Shown here: positions 61,199 to 64,000 of the stretch, one piece after another
How positions within the stretch are numbered: the first letter of the stretch is position 1
Layout of the letters: every line of letters starts with the position of its first letter
Assembly: GCA_022842065.1 (NCBI GenBank)
Contig: JALHQH010000053.1
Coordinates: 20,525-84,524, forward strand
DNA from: Caldilineaceae bacterium
GTDB taxonomy: Bacteria; Chloroflexota; Anaerolineae; Caldilineales; Caldilineaceae
Length of the DNA: 64,000 bases
Direction of reading: 5' to 3'
The notes under the pieces: generated by a model
Databases searched by the model: none
What the model was told of the DNA's origin: nothing
Seen by the model: only the letters and a program-made list of their open reading frames with translations
Made by a program: the position numbers and the translations under genes

Positions 61199-63751
61199 TT
61201 AGGGCAACTGCCACTGGAGCAGATCACCTGTCAGTGTACCGGCGAGTAAGATAGTCTCGTCTGCCGACCAGGCCAAGCTGGTGAGGGTTGCCCCATCGCT
61301 GCTAAATCGAGCCAGGGGTGCGCCGCTTTCAATGTCCCAGATGAAAATGGCTGCTTCATCGTCATCAACTTGGGCACCGGTGGCACCCGCCAGTTGTTGA
61401 CTGTCCGCCGACCAGGCAAGGGCAACCGCCGGCGCAGCGAGTGCGTCTAACATTAGTAAGGGCGCGCCACTGGCGGCGTCCCAAATGGTCACCGCACCGT
61501 CATTGTCACCGCTGGCCAACATCGCCCCATCGGGCGACCAAACCAGGGTCCAGACCGCGGTTTCGATGCCTTCTAAGGTGAGGATCTCTTCGCCGATGTC
61601 CACCTGCCAGATTCGCACGCCCTCATCTTCACTACTTGCCGCGATCTGGCTGCTATCCGGCGACCAGGCGATACGCCAAACCGGCGCGCCGTGGCTGCCA
61701 AAGAGACTCCGCAACTCACCGATCACGGCGTCATAGAGATAGAGCATTTCATCGCCAACCCCAGCCGCCAGATACCGGCCATCGGGCGACCAGGCGACGC
61801 TGAGCACAGCGGCCTGTGGCTCATCAAAGACTAACAATACTTCGCCGTTAGCACTATTCCAGACCAAGAGCTGACCGGCACTGGCGGTCGGGTCGGTGAT
61901 ATCACCAACGCCGGTCGCCACCAGCAAACCATCCGGCGACCAACTGACACTGGTGAGCGGGCTGGTCGCGGCGTAGAGTTGCCCATCCTCGCCGGTGATG
62001 GGGCCAAGCCAAAGACCACTGGCGGTGGCCGCGGCGATGCTTTCCCCATCAGGAGCAAAGGCAACCGCGGCAATTTGCCCGGCAGCCAGATCAAACACGC
62101 TGGTGGGCGGGAACGCCTGATCAGCGGGGTCATCACCTGGTTCAACGGGCGTCATCGGGTCGGTCGCCGTCAGTTCAGCGGTTTCGGTCAGCTCCGCACT
62201 GTCGGTCAATCCAATACTAGCCGTGAGTGCTGCCGTCATGGTTACCCCATCAGTCGCGGTCAACCCTTCCGTCGTCGTCAGCTCGACAGGATCAGTAAGG
62301 CCGGTCGTCTCGGTAAGGTCAACTGTGTCAGTCAGTTCAACCGTGTCAGTTAATTTAACCGTTTCGGTCATCGGCTCGCCAGCGCTAGGAGTGGGCGTTG
62401 GGGTGGCAATTGCGGTCAATGTTGCCACCACCGCTTCCTCAATCAACGCCTGGAGGGCGGTGGTGGTGGCCTCAGCATCGGGATCAGTTGGCAGCAGCGC
62501 CGCCATGGTGGCCGCGACCGTCGTCGCAACGGCCTCGTCAAAAGCGACCTCGGTGGCCGCCAGATCGGGGGTTGCCGTTGGGGTCAACGTTTCGGTCGCC
62601 GTCAAAGTTGGTTCTGGTGCGGGGGTCCAGGTTGGCGTATCGGGAGCCAGCGCCGTCAAGGTCGCAGTCATCGCCGCTTGCACGGTCGCTGTGATATCAG
62701 GCATGGCCGTCGGCGTGATGGTCGCCGTCGGGGCCAGCGCGGTGAGCGTGGCCGTGATCGCCGACTGTAACGTTGCCGTGATATCAGGCGTGGCGGTTGG
62801 CAGCATAGTGGCCGTCGGCGTGATGGTCGCCGTCGGGGCCAGCGCCGTCAGGGTTGCGGTAATTGCCGCTTGCAGCGTCGCCGTGATATCGGGCGTGGCG
62901 GTTGGCGACAGGGTAGCCGTCGGTGTAATGGTTGCGGTCGGGGCCAGTGCGGTGAGGGTGGCACTGATCCCGGCTGCCAATGTGGCCTGTAGATCCGGGG
63001 TCGCGGTCGGCGTTACAGTCAGCGTCGGGCTGGTTGTCGCTGTTGGGGTGATAGTGGCGGTGGGGGCCAGCGCAGTCATGGTTGCTTGCAGTGCGGCTTG
63101 GACCGTTGCCGGCAAATTCAAGGTTGCATTGGGTGTCGGCGCGATCGCCGTAACGGTCCCCTGCACCGCGGTCTGCACCGCACTCTGAAAGGCAACCGTT
63201 GTCGCTCCATAATTTGGCGTCCAGGTGGGTGATGGCACGGGCGTCAGGGACCAAGTTGGGGAGGGCACGGGTGTCCACGTCGGTGATGGGACAATGGTTG
63301 CGGTCGGAACGGGGGTGGGCTGTGCGGCAACAGCCGTCAATGTGCCCCCAACGCTACTTTGGATCGTACTGTTGATCGCCTGCGCTGTGGCATTGAGATC
63401 AGGCGCGGCGGTCGAGACGCGCGTAATGGGCACGGGGGTGGCGGCGGTGGTGGCAATCGCAGCTGGGACGGTGGTTGGTTGAGCAGCCACGGTGGCGTTA
63501 ACGGCAACGGCCACCGCGGTCTGGAGCGCGTTGGCCGTCGCTGCGCTGTCTGCGGTGGGCGCTGCCGCGCTAAGCGCGGTGGCCGTAAAGGTAGGTAAAG
63601 GTTCATTGGTTGCAACCGCGGTCACGGCAACGGTTGCGGTTGGTTGCGCGGCACTGCCAAAGCCAAGGCGGTCACCAAAAAAGTAGCCGAGCAAAAACAT
63701 GATTAGCGCGCTAATCGTCGCCGTAAAGAGCACTGCTGTTCTGGTGCGCAT
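61199..63751 (-). CDS. Membrane-anchored Thr/Ala-rich WD40 repeat protein
   Basis: 850 residues from the ATG at 63751 (TGAGGGAC upstream). A single N-terminal helix (VLFTATISALIMFLLGYFFG) anchors it. Residues about 30-450 are Thr/Ala/Pro-rich with repeats of about 30 residues built on ATPDITATLQAAITATLTAL. Then follow a Thr/Val/Leu acidic block (TDTVELTDTVDLTETT) and at least six WD40 units, each with WSPDG or WSAD and a closing W-x-W or I-W. The extracellular propeller probably binds proteins. The repetitive DNA gives a 321-codon antisense shadow. Confidence 0.92.
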   Translation of the reverse strand: MRTRTAVLFTATISALIMFLLGYFFGDRLGFGSAAQPTATVAVTAVATNEPLPTFTATALSAAAPTADSAATANALQTAVAVAVNATVAAQPTTVPAAIATTAATPVPITRVSTAAPDLNATAQAINSTIQSSVGGTLTAVAAQPTPVPTATIVPSPTWTPVPSPTWSLTPVPSPTWTPNYGATTVAFQSAVQTAVQGTVTAIAPTPNATLNLPATVQAALQATMTALAPTATITPTATTSPTLTVTPTATPDLQATLAAGISATLTALAPTATITPTATLSPTATPDITATLQAAITATLTALAPTATITPTATMLPTATPDITATLQSAITATLTALAPTATITPTAMPDITATVQAAMTATLTALAPDTPTWTPAPEPTLTATETLTPTATPDLAATEVAFDEAVATTVAATMAALLPTDPDAEATTTALQALIEEAVVATLTAIATPTPTPSAGEPMTETVKLTDTVELTDTVDLTETTGLTDPVELTTTEGLTATDGVTMTAALTASIGLTDSAELTETAELTATDPMTPVEPGDDPADQAFPPTSVFDLAAGQIAAVAFAPDGESIAAATASGLWLGPITGEDGQLYAATSPLTSVSWSPDGLLVATGVGDITDPTASAGQLLVWNSANGEVLLVFDEPQAAVLSVAWSPDGRYLAAGVGDEMLYLYDAVIGELRSLFGSHGAPVWRIAWSPDSSQIAASSEDEGVRIWQVDIGEEILTLEGIETAVWTLVWSPDGAMLASGDNDGAVTIWDAASGAPLLMLDALAAPAVALAWSADSQQLAGATGAQVDDDEAAIFIWDIESGAPLARFSSDGATLTSLAWSADETILLAGTLTGDLLQWQLP

Positions 63752-63780
63752 TGGGTTGTCCCTCACAAAGAATAAAACAT

Positions 63781-63850
63781 AACGAGTAAAACGTAAAACG
63801 TAACGAGTAAAACGTAAAACGTAACGAGTAAAACGTAACGAGTAAAACGT
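63781..63850. repeat. Tandem repeats of AACGAGTAAAACGT
   Basis: 21-bp units AACGAGTAAAACGTAAAACG (plus T) occur twice, followed by shorter 14-bp versions. The AAAACGT words match the inverted repeat at 4236-4298. It lies just upstream of the WD40 gene start. Confidence 0.92.
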
Positions 63851-63898
63851 AGATGGGGCGCTATACTCAAATCAGAATGAGACCCCTCGTTTCGGTCA

Positions 63899-63964
63899 GC
63901 GTGCGTCGCACTGACCAAAGAATCTAGCGGACTGGAAACAGTTGGCGGTCAGTGCGACGCACGC
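63899..63964. repeat. 18-bp perfect inverted repeat GCGTGCGTCGCACTGACC
   Basis: The arms at 63899-63916 and 63947-63964 are exact complements around a 30-base spacer. The sequence before and after it (63851-64000) contains no gene. Confidence 0.92.
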
Positions 63965-64000
63965 GATCCCGTTAGCCAGCAAAACTCCGGTTCTCAACTT

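Noticed and set aside
62223..63188. 321-codon Val/Ala-rich frame antisense to the WD40 protein
   Set aside because: It is the complement of the Thr/Ala repeat DNA and has no recognisable domain.

Overview
The window looks like a chromosomal segment of a Chloroflexota bacterium (Anaerolineae/Caldilineae-like), inferred from content rather than a marker gene. The clues are Tat-lipoprotein sugar ABC transport, an Etf:menaquinone-type Fe-S reductase, Thr/Pro/Ala-rich secreted proteins (one ending in YLPVIQR), WD40 and ABC-F proteins, the SCO1664/DUF3090/MSMEG_4193 trio, and short palindromes in nearly every intergenic gap. The sequence is moderately GC-rich. I see no rRNA, tRNA or CRISPR array.

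Layout. 1-11.1 kb is a carbohydrate locus: a DUF5060 lipoprotein fragment, a four-gene sugar ABC transporter, an AAA/PD-(D/E)XK protein, a sulfatase, a VapBC pair and a GH4 glycosidase. 11.2-11.9 kb is a Phd/RelE-like toxin-antitoxin pair. 12-22.5 kb is all minus strand: an M20 peptidase, an SGNH hydrolase, a membrane Fe-S reductase, and a probable five-gene operon (MSMEG_4193-type phosphatase, DUF3090, SCO1664 kinase-like protein, nucleotidyltransferase/phosphomannomutase fusion, TsaE). 22.8-24.3 kb is a TnpB element with its own ribbon-helix-helix gene and omegaRNA end. 24.3-34 kb is a signalling island of three histidine kinases, five receiver proteins and a Crp/Fnr factor. Several receivers are degenerate and one kinase has a decayed 5' end.

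34-46 kb holds a class II photolyase, small stress and membrane proteins, an MprF-like flippase/transferase, a GH95 fucosidase, an orphan MazE with a mazF relic, small RHH-type genes and a deacetylase-like protein. 46.5-52.5 kb is a likely catabolic cluster: RibD-like reductase, FAD oxidoreductase, creatininase and two cytosine-deaminase-like amidohydrolases. The second amidohydrolase lacks most metal-binding histidines. 52.7-64 kb holds an unknown acidic protein, a DHH-CBS-CCA/poly(A) polymerase fusion, a MATE/MVF-like membrane protein, a three-gene HicB-containing cassette, an ABC-F ATPase and a Thr-rich membrane-anchored WD40 protein.

The best candidates for something undescribed are the translationally coupled HicB cassette at 58.2-59.3 kb, the trio/sugar-nucleotide/TsaE operon at 17-22.5 kb, the RHH-TnpB unit whose operator covers a leaderless start, the degenerate amidohydrolase paired with an intact paralog, and a hairpin element family whose two copies show compensatory changes in their arms.
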